A stretch of 12,750 nucleotides of DNA from positions 80,152 through 92,901 of the forward strand of contig NW_003132355.1 of the NCBI RefSeq assembly GCF_000003605.2, written 5' to 3'. The position numbers were made by a program, and so were the translations under genes. The notes beneath the pieces were generated by a model, which saw nothing but the letters and a program-made list of their open reading frames with translations, did no database searches and was not told the DNA's origin. This stretch comes from Saccoglossus kowalevskii (lineage: Eukaryota; Hemichordata; Enteropneusta; Harrimaniidae). Below, piece by piece: positions 1 through 9,000 of this stretch. Positions within the stretch are counted from its first letter, which is position 1. The number at the start of each line of letters is the position of its first letter.

Positions 1-78
1 TTCTTAGCTACATAACCTTGGCATATTTTGTAAACCGGCATTGTCCTAGCTACGTAACCTTGGCATATTTTGTAAACC
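1..78. repeat. Two direct copies of a short repeat, 42-bp spacing
   Basis: A 32-nt segment beginning TAGCTAC(A/G)TAACCTTGGC occurs at 5-36 and again at 47-78 with one mismatch. The array may continue left of the window. No coding potential was seen. Confidence 0.85.
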
Positions 79-646
79 ACAAAGGTGCACCAGACCTTAA
101 ACATTGTTTAGAACAGAGCAGTTTTAGTCAATGTGCAATGTCGGGAGTTGTTCCTCAATTGTTGAAAACAAACATTGGCAAGAAGGTGTTCTGATTCACA
201 ACATCGTCCATAGATGTTTTTGGGGGAAAATTGGTAATAGAAACGTCATGTCAATGGCATGTGTCTTGTCTTGATTTATTCACGAGCAAATAACAACACG
301 TACAATACATCATTTGTGTGTACGTAGATTAACATACGTTAAGCATTGTACACTAGTGGTGTAACATATTTCTCAAGTCACTCATGGTGCAAGTCCGAAC
401 CCTCACTTTAAATTGTGTCTCCCGCCCTCGTTCGTGCAATTGACTCAACTCTGTCCAAAACAGTGGGTTTATATCTGTAAACCAACACTTTCCCTTGTTT
501 TGTTCTAATAAGTACTAGGTACAAAACTTGCAAAACAAATATCAGTGTATAATAATAACAACAAAAGATTGCCCACATAAAACAATGGTACAGTACAGTA
601 CTTAATTAAACACATAAGTATTCCTCTTTTCAGTAGCGTTGTTATA
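79..646. other. Upstream region of gene 1, no gene seen
   Basis: AT-rich sequence without a convincing exon. A weak TATA-like run (TATAATA, 548-554) lies about 100 nt before the ATG. A pyrimidine-AG acceptor-like site is at 622-633. Either a promoter directly here or an upstream untranslated exon would fit. Confidence 0.4.
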
Positions 647-731
647 ATGACTAGAATGATGGGACTTGTACTTAAACTACTGTTGCTGTTTTCACTCGTA
701 CACTGTCACAAAGCTTCACCTTGCACTCCAG
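647..731 (+). CDS. Gene 1 exon 1: signal peptide
   Basis: The start ATG at 647 opens MTRMMGLVLKLLLLFSLVHC, with a basic n-region (R3, K10) and a Leu-rich hydrophobic core, followed by a short segment with C26. The exon ends at G731 before gtaggc, leaving phase 1, the usual phase after IgSF signal exons. A pyrimidine run ending in CAG at 622-633 just upstream could be a 3' splice site, so an untranslated exon may precede this one. Confidence 0.8.
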
Positions 732-3231
732 GTAGGCTCTAATTTATGTAATTAAACTCGCTTGCCTCATCGTCATTGTTGCTAGGTGTTACCATGTGTG
801 TTGTTTTACAACAAATCGTGGCTTTTAAAATTACTTGTGTTTCAGGTGACCGAATAATACTTTTGTTTTCTTCTTTTCTGTATAGGATCAAAAAACATTG
901 GCAATAATACTATTCTTATTCCAAGAAATATAGATGCGAATGTACTGTCTGGATTTAACCTACGTATAGGAAGTGGTTCGGCGGAATCCATGTGTGTTGC
1001 GCACATGCAAAGTATGAATCAGTTAATCGTGTATTGTTTTTAATTGAATATCCTGCCTGTATATGCCATTCGACGACTTCCACGTATTCCACTCTCAACT
1101 CAACTTTGTTTATTTCTACTAGAACACACTGATTATATGGTAAAAATCGCCTGCTCAGGACACCAGCGAGCGACGAACACAGTCAAGTATCAGCTGTCCA
1201 AATATGAAGGTCAATTCTACTTGGATGTTTCCAACGTTACACACGAAGATAATGGACGGTTTATATTTTGGTCGAATAACCCCGAAAAAGGATTATTGGC
1301 CGATTCAGAAATCTACGTAACAGGTGATTACTAAGTATTGTCCCGTTTTCGGTGTATGTTTTACAAGTGGATGTTTTTGTGAAACTGTTATATTTTGTTC
1401 TTTCAGATAATAATTCCCCGACCATTAAAATTTATGGAAGAGACGGTAGGCGTTCTTCATTTCATTATCCAATGACCTCTGAAAACGCAGTTGACATATC
1501 CTTCACTAAACTTGAACACAAACTACTATTCACACTTCCTCCGTGCGATGTACATTTTCCAAGAGAAGTCGAGGTCACTCTTTGTGAGGGGATTGTGTCC
1601 ATACTATTCATGCGTGTGTCATGTTCAACGGCCGGTCAATACCGCTTGATGGAGGCTATTACGCGTGGTAACCATGTATCGACCAACATTACGATGCTGG
1701 TTGCAGGTACTGTCATATATATTAGGCTATACACGTATATGCTATTTGTTGATTATAACTGCTTGAATTGGATTTCAGATCATACACTAAGGTAGCAATA
1801 CTGAAATGACGATTTGTTCTGTTTTATCAATTCAGACACAATCAAAGTTGAAACGTTTATAACGAAGCAACCGAAGGGAGGTTCTAGCGATGGTGAAATA
1901 GTCTGCGTTGCATCAAAACAAGTAAACAGATTAGAGTGGTACAATGGAAAGCTTCTCATCAAAGTATACTTAACAGTTATTTGTTTGTTCGTTCGTTCCT
2001 TTAAAAAATTGATAGTATTTCTTCATTTATTTCTCAGTTAATAAATTTATTTTATTTTTGTTCAAATGTTGTCAGGAGGGCGGAATTTACTCTCTTCATC
2101 GAAGTTATCAAACGCATTTAACGCTTACTGTAAAAAACGTTATGGCTTTCACCAGAGGACCGTTTTCATGCAGAGCAGAAACCCAATGCGACTACTATGT
2201 TTCCAAGGAAGTGGTTTTTCAAGGTGTGTAAAATTTACCCTGTATCTTTTCTCGAAATCTAGTTATTACATGATAAAAATTAATCCTGACTAGGAATGTA
2301 GGCTAACATTAGATAATCCTAAATCAGTTCAGACTAATCTGTTCAACGATTATATAAAATAAGATGTCAATAGTTAATGTGTTTAATATTTAGTTAGGAT
2401 AATAATCTTCTTTCAAATAAGTACATTAGATGTTCAAGATGGAAGTTGAATGAGTATATATTTTCAAGCTTAAATATGGCGTGCCGTTTGTTGCACAATA
2501 AAACAATGTTACAATATCAATAATAATATTTATAATTATACTGGAATAATATATTGTGTTTTTTTATTTCCTATTTATTTCAGAATTGCAATATAGTACA
2601 GATCAGACTACTACAGATACCTTAACTAATACGCGTCAGGAAATTGAGAGTAAGTATATGTTAAATGCCTTCATAACATGTTTATCTATGTAATAATATA
2701 AATATATATACACTGTCATACATCCAAACGTTGACGTGATATTATAACCACATTTCGCATTTGTAGATTATTATACTGGCAAATTATTTCAAATACAATT
2801 GTGGTTGGTTTCAGGTACAACGAATGTAGATTTTTCATCTACTATTAACAGCATAAATGGAGAGAATGGTACGTACCAAAACATATCAAATCAAATCATG
2901 CGTGTTTTAGTTCAGATTAAATTAAATGCATCCACCTTGTTGTAAAAATAAAGATAACTTTTAAAATACACTTTCATATATATATAGATCTAATGTATAG
3001 TTTTAGCGCTTGAATAATGTATTATCATGAAATTATCAAACTGTTAATATTGCAAGTGATTGTAAAGTGTTCTAATTTAATACAGATTCGGGGTGTGCTT
3101 CAGGCCCATTGGCGCTGTTTAATCCACTCAGTATACTGTCGCTATTAGTTCTTGTTGCGGAAAATGTGTTTATTATACTCATCATTGTCCTCCGAGAGCG
3201 AAAGAGAGAAAGAGTGAAGGAGACTAGCTAA
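647..3231 (+). CDS. Gene 1: three-Ig-domain type I membrane receptor, 9 exons, 417 aa
   Basis: Predicted cell-surface IgSF protein. I assembled coding exons 647-731, 886-1011, 1123-1323, 1407-1706, 1836-1963, 2076-2223, 2584-2649, 2815-2868 and 3086-3231; they sum to 1254 nt (417 codons plus TAA) and every junction is GT-AG. Order of parts: signal peptide (residues 1 to about 20), atypical Ig-like domain 1 (about 30-137), atypical Ig-like domain 2 (138-237), canonical Ig domain 3 (238-329; C261, W272, C312), Ser/Thr-rich stalk (330-375), membrane helix (about 384-405, with E395 in the middle), and a 12-residue basic tail without tyrosine. All introns are phase 1 except the phase 0 intron inside domain 3. 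I cannot assign a named family. Receptor or adhesion roles are inferred from architecture, and the acidic membrane residue suggests a partner subunit. The start could also be ATG 656 or 659. Untranslated exons are uncertain. Confidence 0.85.
886..1011 (+). CDS. Gene 1 exon 2: first half of atypical Ig-like domain 1
   Basis: A long pyrimidine tract ending in TATAG precedes the exon, and the donor is gtatga at 1012. It encodes residues 29-70, including C65 in SMCVAHM. The putative B strand (SGFNLRIG) has no cysteine. If the intron were retained, a stop would follow at 1041-1043. Both flanking introns are phase 1 and the length is a multiple of three. Confidence 0.75.
1123..1323 (+). CDS. Gene 1 exon 3: second half of atypical Ig-like domain 1
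   Basis: The acceptor is a T-rich tract ending tactag; the donor is gtgatt at 1324. Residues 71-137 contain C81 and an Ig E-F signature, LDVSNVTHEDNGRFIF, in which D113, G115 and F117 match the D-x-G-x-Y-x-C motif but the final cysteine is F119. N108-V-T is a potential glycosylation site. Introns on both sides are phase 1. Confidence 0.85.
1407..1706 (+). CDS. Gene 1 exon 4: atypical Ig-like domain 2
   Basis: One 300-nt phase 1-1 exon encodes a whole domain (residues 138-237). The putative B strand AVDISF lacks cysteine. The F-strand region STAGQYRLM keeps A-G-x-Y but has L218 in place of the cysteine. Cysteines sit at 184, 197 and 210; C184/C197 resemble C65/C81 of domain 1 in placement. 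The acceptor is ttctttcag and the donor is gtactg at 1707. Confidence 0.88.
1836..1963 (+). CDS. Gene 1 exon 5: N-terminal half of canonical Ig domain 3
   Basis: The acceptor is tcaattcag at 1835; the donor is gtatac at 1964, leaving phase 0 after K280. It encodes the B-strand cysteine C261 (EIVCVAS) and the core tryptophan W272 (RLEWYNGKLL), a textbook Ig B-C arrangement. Confidence 0.85.
2076..2223 (+). CDS. Gene 1 exon 6: C-terminal half of canonical Ig domain 3
   Basis: Joined in phase 0 to exon 5, it reads as the D-E-F-G part of an Ig fold: LTLTVKNV is the E strand, and GPFSCRAE carries the F-strand cysteine C312, the partner of C261. An extra cysteine, C318, lies six residues on. The donor is gtgtgt at 2224, phase 1. 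The only phase 0 intron of the gene therefore splits this domain between its two cysteines. Confidence 0.85.
2584..2649 (+). CDS. Gene 1 exon 7: Thr-rich stalk segment
   Basis: A 66-nt phase 1-1 exon between a strong T-rich acceptor (tatttatttcag) and a perfect gtaagt donor. Residues 330-351 include YSTDQTTTDTLTNT, a Thr-rich, probably O-glycosylated spacer. It is too short for homology-based support; the splice sites and frame are the evidence. Confidence 0.75.
2815..2868 (+). CDS. Gene 1 exon 8: Ser/Thr/Asn-rich stalk segment
   Basis: A 54-nt phase 1-1 exon with acceptor ttggtttcag and donor gtacgt. Residues 352-369 (STTNVDFSSTINSINGEN) continue the stalk. Similar composition and phase to exon 7 suggest a small duplicated spacer module (inference). 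Confidence 0.7.
3086..3231 (+). CDS. Gene 1 exon 9: transmembrane helix and short basic tail
   Basis: The acceptor is taatacag at 3085, entered in phase 1. Residues 370-417 hold the last stalk residues with C373, then a hydrophobic helix of about 22 residues (384-405) interrupted by A394-E395-N396, then RERKRERVKETS and TAA at 3229. The positive charges after the helix fit a type I topology. The tail has no tyrosine motif. Confidence 0.85.
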
Positions 3232-3756
3232 TAGGAGCAGTGCAAATCCAGTGTAGATAGGTATGTGTGTATTGTACTCCTCAGTAGTTATTCGTAGAGC
3301 TAGTGTGCTTCACAGACATATGCAATCATTCAACATGAATACGCGAAACAACGTTCTGGTGATCAACACTCACATCTTAATGCTTTTGTACAAGAATATG
3401 TTGTAAACTATGTTTATATATTGATGGCCAGTTAAAAATAACAGACAGACGTCACGTGTTCTTGTTTTTCTAATTGTACCAATACGGTTATAGACGACAC
3501 ACAAATTTTCAAAATAAGTGATATAATATTTCAAACTATTGACATTCTTTCTCTACACAGGAAGTACCTCAGCGATGCGACTGGTCAATGCAACTATTTT
3601 GATATTTAACTTTTGAGATGTTTTAAAACTTTATTTGTGTATAAAAACACATACTCCGTGCCTTGTTGAACTTAGTATGGCATATTGGTGCTTGACGTAA
3701 ACGATTTTTCGAAACATCTTGTTATTTAAAAACAGAGGATTTTGTTATTAAATAAA
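3232..3756 (+). other. Gene 1 3' untranslated region with possible intron
   Basis: This runs from the stop codon to the AATAAA at 3751-3756. A good donor (TAG|gtatgt at 3261) and acceptor (ctctacacag ending at 3560) suggest a 300-nt intron in the untranslated region. The donor lies only about 30 nt after the stop, too close to be expected to trigger nonsense-mediated decay. Confidence 0.45.
3751..3756 (+). terminator. Polyadenylation signal of gene 1
   Basis: AATAAA in an AT-rich stretch followed by T/G-rich sequence (atgttatgtttgtt) about 20 nt downstream, as expected for a cleavage and polyadenylation site. It lies 520 nt after the gene 1 stop. Confidence 0.55.
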
Positions 3757-4165
3757 ATAATTAATTGAAATTATGTTATGTTTGTTCACTCGATATTGGT
3801 AATTGACAACACAACTTTTGCATTTTCGAAGAGGTGTTATTAAAACGCAGGTATTCTTTATTATCCAACATTTGTGTAGGGTCCAGTTTGATGGTGATTA
3901 GAAGCTTTACGTCTCTGCGATTCTACATATAGATTAGTCGGTTCGCCAAACATTGCCTTTACCGGCCGGAAGTGGTTTATTACAGCATGACCCCAAAGTC
4001 TACGAACGTAATTAACTCGCATGAATATCGATAATATCTCATTAACCTGTTCAGTTGCCAGGTCATAATATACTCTTTACAGATGTAGGTGAATTTCTAG
4101 TGACGTGTCTGTCACATGGGTTACCTCTAGTCAATAATTTTAGTAGTACTGTTTACGTTCTATAT

Positions 4166-4224
4166 AAATGTCACGTGAGAGCATATTATAATATATGCTA
4201 GACATTTGAGCTAGACATCACGTG
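4166..4224. repeat. Nested inverted repeat with two CACGTG E-boxes
   Basis: AAATGTC (4166-4172) pairs with GACATTT (4201-4207), and inside it AGCATAT (4180-4186) pairs with ATATGCT (4193-4199), around a TATAAT-rich loop. CACGTG occurs at 4172-4177 and 4219-4224, each within a larger TCACGTGA palindrome. It could be a regulatory cluster or a remnant of a small palindromic element. Confidence 0.6.
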
Positions 4225-5049
4225 ACTACCGCCATATATTTAAAATCTTGGCAGGCGGAGTTCACCGTACTGGAGTTGTCCAAAAAATATCCTAATACAG
4301 CAGTCTTTTACCATAATTTATCAGTTTGTAATTCATGAATACGTTTCAGCCAGATCGTTTACACGCTGTTTCGCGTACGACATTATAGGTTGGTTACCAT
4401 GCACTACGAAGGTGATGGCAGCCTCTCGCTCGCCTTTCTTTCATTTCAGTGATATCATTCATATGCAGATATGCACAAACTTAAGGGCAGTCGAGAGGTT
4501 ACCGAAGGTCGCATTCAATACAAATGGATAGGTCAATTTGCCTTGATATATAACGATAACATTTAACTGGGTCAATTATAAGTATGTTTTGTATGTAGTG
4601 GTTACTTATAATATTTAGTAAATCGTATTTTCTAATCAACATTATAACACGGGATATTATTTATTTATTTTCATTAAACAACACTTAAATTTAATTTACA
4701 TATCAATCCAAATCCTGTTTAAGCAAGTACACTGAATTGCAATAATGCAATGTTCTTAATGAAGCGGTATTTATATTTCCTTAACACTTGGTACGATTGT
4801 ATACCAAACGTAACAGACTGTTTGAGAAACAATTATTTTCATAACATACCTAATTGGTCTGTTGTGAATCCAAGGAAGTAAATTCCAATCCTACTATAGA
4901 TCAAGAACTGACCTGGATATTAAACACCGTCTCGGTCGTCCGTGAACGAATATATATATCACTGACTGTATCCCTGTTTAATCATCAAGCACCTCGAATT
5001 GCCCGGCCGTGCACGTGTGCATTTCCCTAATTTAGGAAGTTCCTCTTGG

Positions 5050-5072
5050 TGACGTAATGGTAGGTATAAAAG
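5050..5072 (+). promoter_or_regulatory. CRE-like site and TATA box, candidate promoter
   Basis: TGACGTAA (5050-5057) is followed seven bases later by TATAAAAG (5065-5072), a strong TATA match. A start site would fall near 5095-5105, some 850 nt before the gene 2 ATG, so a 5' untranslated intron or a long leader would be needed. CACGTG at 5012-5017 lies just upstream. Confidence 0.3.
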
Positions 5073-5939
5073 AGTGCATCGTATTAAACATGGAAATTCC
5101 AGTGAGAACAATGTACAAGATGGCGTGAACACCCTAGGTTTAGGATGATTGTGATCCAGTTTGCAATGAAAAATGCAACCGTCGGTCTGATTACCAACAA
5201 TGCAATGTGTTATTTTCATCAAGTTACATTCTTGAAACACTGTTTACACAGAAAAGAAGCATTCATATCTACCATGTGACCAACGAAACATCAATATAGG
5301 TGGTATTCGATACGATATCCCGATATTTATTCATAAAACTCGATTGAGCTGTCACGTTTGACCTAACAAACGGAATTTATTCTACTACTTCTTTTCCAAA
5401 TGTATCGTCTAGAAGAATCCTAATTATTATTTCTCTTAATTTTATAGACATAAAACGCGATAATACATATTGTTGTACCATTTTATTTTATTATAATATT
5501 ATACTTGTTATACGTTGTCATACAATCTGTATGTTGCATTTGCCGTTCTAACAAATATACAAATCATTGCACATCCACTAATGTATACACATATTTCTAT
5601 AGGTTCCATTGTAGAGGTTTTATATTATGTATAAGAACTTCTCAAAAAAAGCAGTTCTTGTAATTATTGATAAAATAAAGCCTCTCTGCAAAGCTCTCAT
5701 ATTAGTTTTTATATTATTCGAACTATGGTTTGTTTATTTCGTCTTTAAATGTAGTTTAATTTCGATATAATAACTGTTTGACGTGTTCTGTCTTCGGGAT
5801 GATAATACATTAATTTTCAAGCACAGATTCTGAAGGCTGGTCTTATTTCTGTGTTGACATATTGCTCGTTTTGTATCATGCACCTGCACTATGGACTGTA
5901 ATATGTACTCGTTTGCTAGGGAGTCACAGTGACTGCAAA

Positions 5940-5960
5940 ATGGCGGTGATGTCATTATGA
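5940..5960 (+). promoter_or_regulatory. Short upstream ORF overlapping the gene 2 start
   Basis: An ATG in strong context (AAAATGG) opens a six-codon reading frame (MAVMSL). Its TGA (5958-5960) overlaps the ATG of gene 2 in ATGATG. If transcription starts upstream of 5940, this layout could permit termination-reinitiation or dampen translation. Confidence 0.3.
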
Positions 5961-6020
5961 TGCATTTTTCCAATTCTCATATAAGGCGCTTCAACGTGTT
6001 TGTGTTCTTGCTATACTTCG
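5957..6020 (+). CDS. Gene 2 exon 1: signal peptide
   Basis: Starting from ATG 5957 (or 5960), the exon reads MMHFSNSHIRRFNVFVFLLY, with R10-R11 before a hydrophobic run, and stops at G6020 before a perfect gtaagt donor in phase 1. The phase matches the next supported exon. The hydrophobic core is rather short, so an undetected small exon in the long intron remains possible. Confidence 0.62.
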
Positions 6021-9000
6021 GTAAGTACATGACGAATGAAAACGATTTAGAAATGGTAACATTATTTTACAATATGGTAGTTGTTGTGTACTAATATTAA
6101 ACTCAAAACATTATAGTTTCGATTTGAATTGAAATGAAACGAAACGATAGGGTGGAACTATATTCACATCCATTATACATCGCCACTGCGATAGTGATAA
6201 GTAGACAAATGTGCTAATACTAATGTTGTGATGTGGTTATCGCCCTCACGGAAACGAGTTTGATAGTTTCAAATTAAATAACAACAACATATTTTTATAT
6301 GAGTCACGCGTAGACAAAGGTTGTCTGGTGAACCTAAAAACTAGGGCACCTCATTTTAAATATCGAGTACATAATATACGGAGTATAGTTTATGTTTTAT
6401 GACGTCAAATATATAGGTCTACTATATTTGCGTCCATCGCATGCCTTGTCACAATATGCAGCACACACTATGCATTAATGCGAATATGAGATGCAACTAT
6501 GTGCATCAAATAACACATGTTTCTGAGGGCAATATCGTGATTTTATGCCTGCCCAAGGGGTGGTGATAATGACCATAATATTGATGATGCCAGAGCCGAA
6601 TGACCATGTGTTATTAATTTTATCACATCGAACAAAATAACACTATCGGAATAACTAAAAGGTAACTTCCCTGTACCGGTACTTATCGCACAGCCCGGTT
6701 CATAGCACACAGCACAGTAACGGGCGGATTGGATTGGACCGCGCATGAGAGGTGGCGAGTTCCATCAAGGTACCATAAATGTCGGTATAGGTGGCGAGAG
6801 CCAACGGGGTACTATAAATGTTGCTGGAGGTCACAAGTGCCAGCAAGATCTCTTAAATGACATTGGAGGTGATGATCTTGAGTGCCAGCAAAAATACTGT
6901 AGATGTCAGTCGAAGTGGCGAGTGCCAGCAGGGTACTGTAAATTCTGCTGGAGGTGGCGAGTGCCAGCACGGTACAATAAATGTTGCTGGAGATCGCGAG
7001 TGCCAGCAAGGTCCCTGAAATGACATGGAACGTGGTGAGTGCCAGCAAGGTACTGTAAATATTGCTGGAGGTGGCGAGTGCCATCAAGGTACCATGAATG
7101 TCGTTGGAGGTGGTGATTGCTAGTAATATGCCGTAAATGTCGGTAGTGTCAACTACCAGAAAGATACTGTAAATGTTGGTGGAGGTGGAAAATGTCATTA
7201 AAATGGCATGGGGGTGGCGAGTTCGAGCAGTATACTGTAAATGTCTGTAGAGGTTGCAAGTGCTAGAAGGTACTGTACATACCGGGACAGGTGGCGAGTA
7301 CCAGCAAGATACTAGAAAATTCACATTCAACAAAATATTGGAAGCAGTTTAAATATAAATGCTAATGGCAACAAGATTATAAATATCCAACTATACTGTC
7401 CCATGAATCTAGGGAACATATCTACATGTTACCAGGTTACACCACTTTTTGCTGAAAAGAGTTTCAGTATGAAAATGAGTGCGACAGATTCCCATCTGAA
7501 GTGTTATCTTTTTGGAGTTTCTTCTTGCTGTTGTCAACTCAACCATATATACAAGATCCAACAAGTTACTTATTTACTTCATAATTTGTTGTGTCTGTTG
7601 TAGAGTTTATCCGTACCAGCACTGGACTAGAGACTGGCGCTAACGTAAACAAATCAGTGGTACTATCATGCCCCGTGAACCCACCCAATGATGCTGTATC
7701 CATAGTAACTGTATCAGTGAGATGGAGCAAAGGGCAACTGAGAGCTTTCATTGGTCAAAAGCTACTACGCGATGGGGGAGATAAGTACATAGACAGCAGC
7801 AAGTATGAAATAGTGAACACGACATCTCTGTTGATAACACGTGTATTATACTCGGATGATGACGTATACAGGTGTACACTTTCGTATTATACCAACAATC
7901 GCAGTGACGAACGTAGGCAGAGTTCTGGTGACGTAAAATTATCCATTTGTGGTGAGTGTAAAGCCAATTTCTCCAAAATCGACGTATATATTATTGCAAG
8001 ATACGAATGTCCAATTCATACGAATTAAAATGTATAACTGTCTGGTGTGTAGCATTACTCATTACTTATTTTATTCCACACGAACAGAGTCGTTTGATTT
8101 GAAGCTTGTTGTTCGTCTTACTGACAAAGTTAACAACACTGGTAACCTCACATATGATGTCCCGGCATTCAGTAGCATTTCCTCGTTATGCACGGCGTAC
8201 GGTGGGAGACCCCAGACAACGATAATATGGTATAAAGATGGCGAGAAGTTATCCAGCATCCATCAAAATATTACACACACCCCGATTGGAGATAGATTCA
8301 ACAGTGTCAACGCCCTCACATTTAAATCACTGCAGCCGCAGTATAGTGGTTTATATAGCTGCAGAGCGCGCAATCCGGCGATGAACACATACAAAGAAAA
8401 GCATTTCAGCCTACACGTACTTCTTCCAAAAGGTAATATCTTCTTGAACGACATGGAAATAATGTACGAAAATCATTACTACATATTTTTATTTACTGTG
8501 ACACCATCGCACCAAAATTCCGATAATGAATCTGTAATCGGGGTATGTGCATTTGGGTTTGGATATTTACTAGGCGATACATTTGTCACCTGCTATGTAC
8601 ATATGCTACGTGCTACATACAACAATACTGCAATAGCATTTCATTTGTCTGAATATGTCGTTCTGATTGGGCGAGATCATTTTGTTATTAATTATGCATG
8701 TGATGGTGTTCGCCCAGAAGCGAATAACACACAGTAGGATTAAATATACTGCAACCATCTGGGACTTAAATATAATGCATATTAGGTCAACAAATAATGT
8801 TTTCAAAATTACGCAAACAGCGCCAAACGAAAATGGTTGTCATCTGCGGTTGCTCGCTCGTAAACCCGAGACGTTTGTCGATCCTCGTAACGTGATCAGG
8901 CGTACGTTGCAAATCGAGATCGGTATTATTTAAATTATGTCGATTGAGACGATTTTACTAATTAAATGCTGATGTTAACAAACAAATCACATAAAAATCC

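Larger units (their letters stand above)
3757..5939. other. Intergenic region between genes 1 and 2
   Basis: About 2.2 kb with no supported gene on either strand. Short open frames here have no Ig signature, membrane helix or splice support. It contains the hairpin at 4166-4207, two CACGTG boxes, and a CRE/TATA-like pair at 5050-5072, and is otherwise AT-rich simple sequence. Confidence 0.6.

Noticed and set aside
2697-2712. Short AT microsatellites (also near 2975 and 4950)
   Set aside because: Only a few dinucleotide units in AT-rich DNA; not informative.
647-3231. Assigning gene 1 to a named family such as hydrozoan Alr or amphioxus VCBP
   Set aside because: The architecture only loosely resembles these. 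No diagnostic domain such as a chitin-binding module is present, and sequence comparison could not be run.
4959-5240. 93-codon minus-strand open frame with several Cys and His
   Set aside because: No recognisable motif, spacing or splice support. Intergenic and not matching the cluster's gene style.
5734-5973. 79-codon minus-strand open frame opposite the gene 2 signal exon
   Set aside because: No domain or hydrophobic segment, and it overlaps a better supported plus-strand exon.
6745-7023. 92-codon plus-strand open frame
   Set aside because: Same minisatellite read on the other strand; its Cys/Trp-rich sequence follows the repeat unit.
6812-7333. 173-codon minus-strand open frame with 13-residue repeats
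   Set aside because: It coincides with the 39-bp minisatellite. The period is divisible by three, so an open frame is expected by chance once one unit lacks stops. Composition is low complexity and no splice or promoter context was seen.
8821-8890. Possible stalk exon in gene 2 intron 3 after the AG at 8819-8820
   Set aside because: Weak acceptor without a pyrimidine tract and no matching phase-1 donor. Direct joining of 8432 to 9355 already keeps frame.
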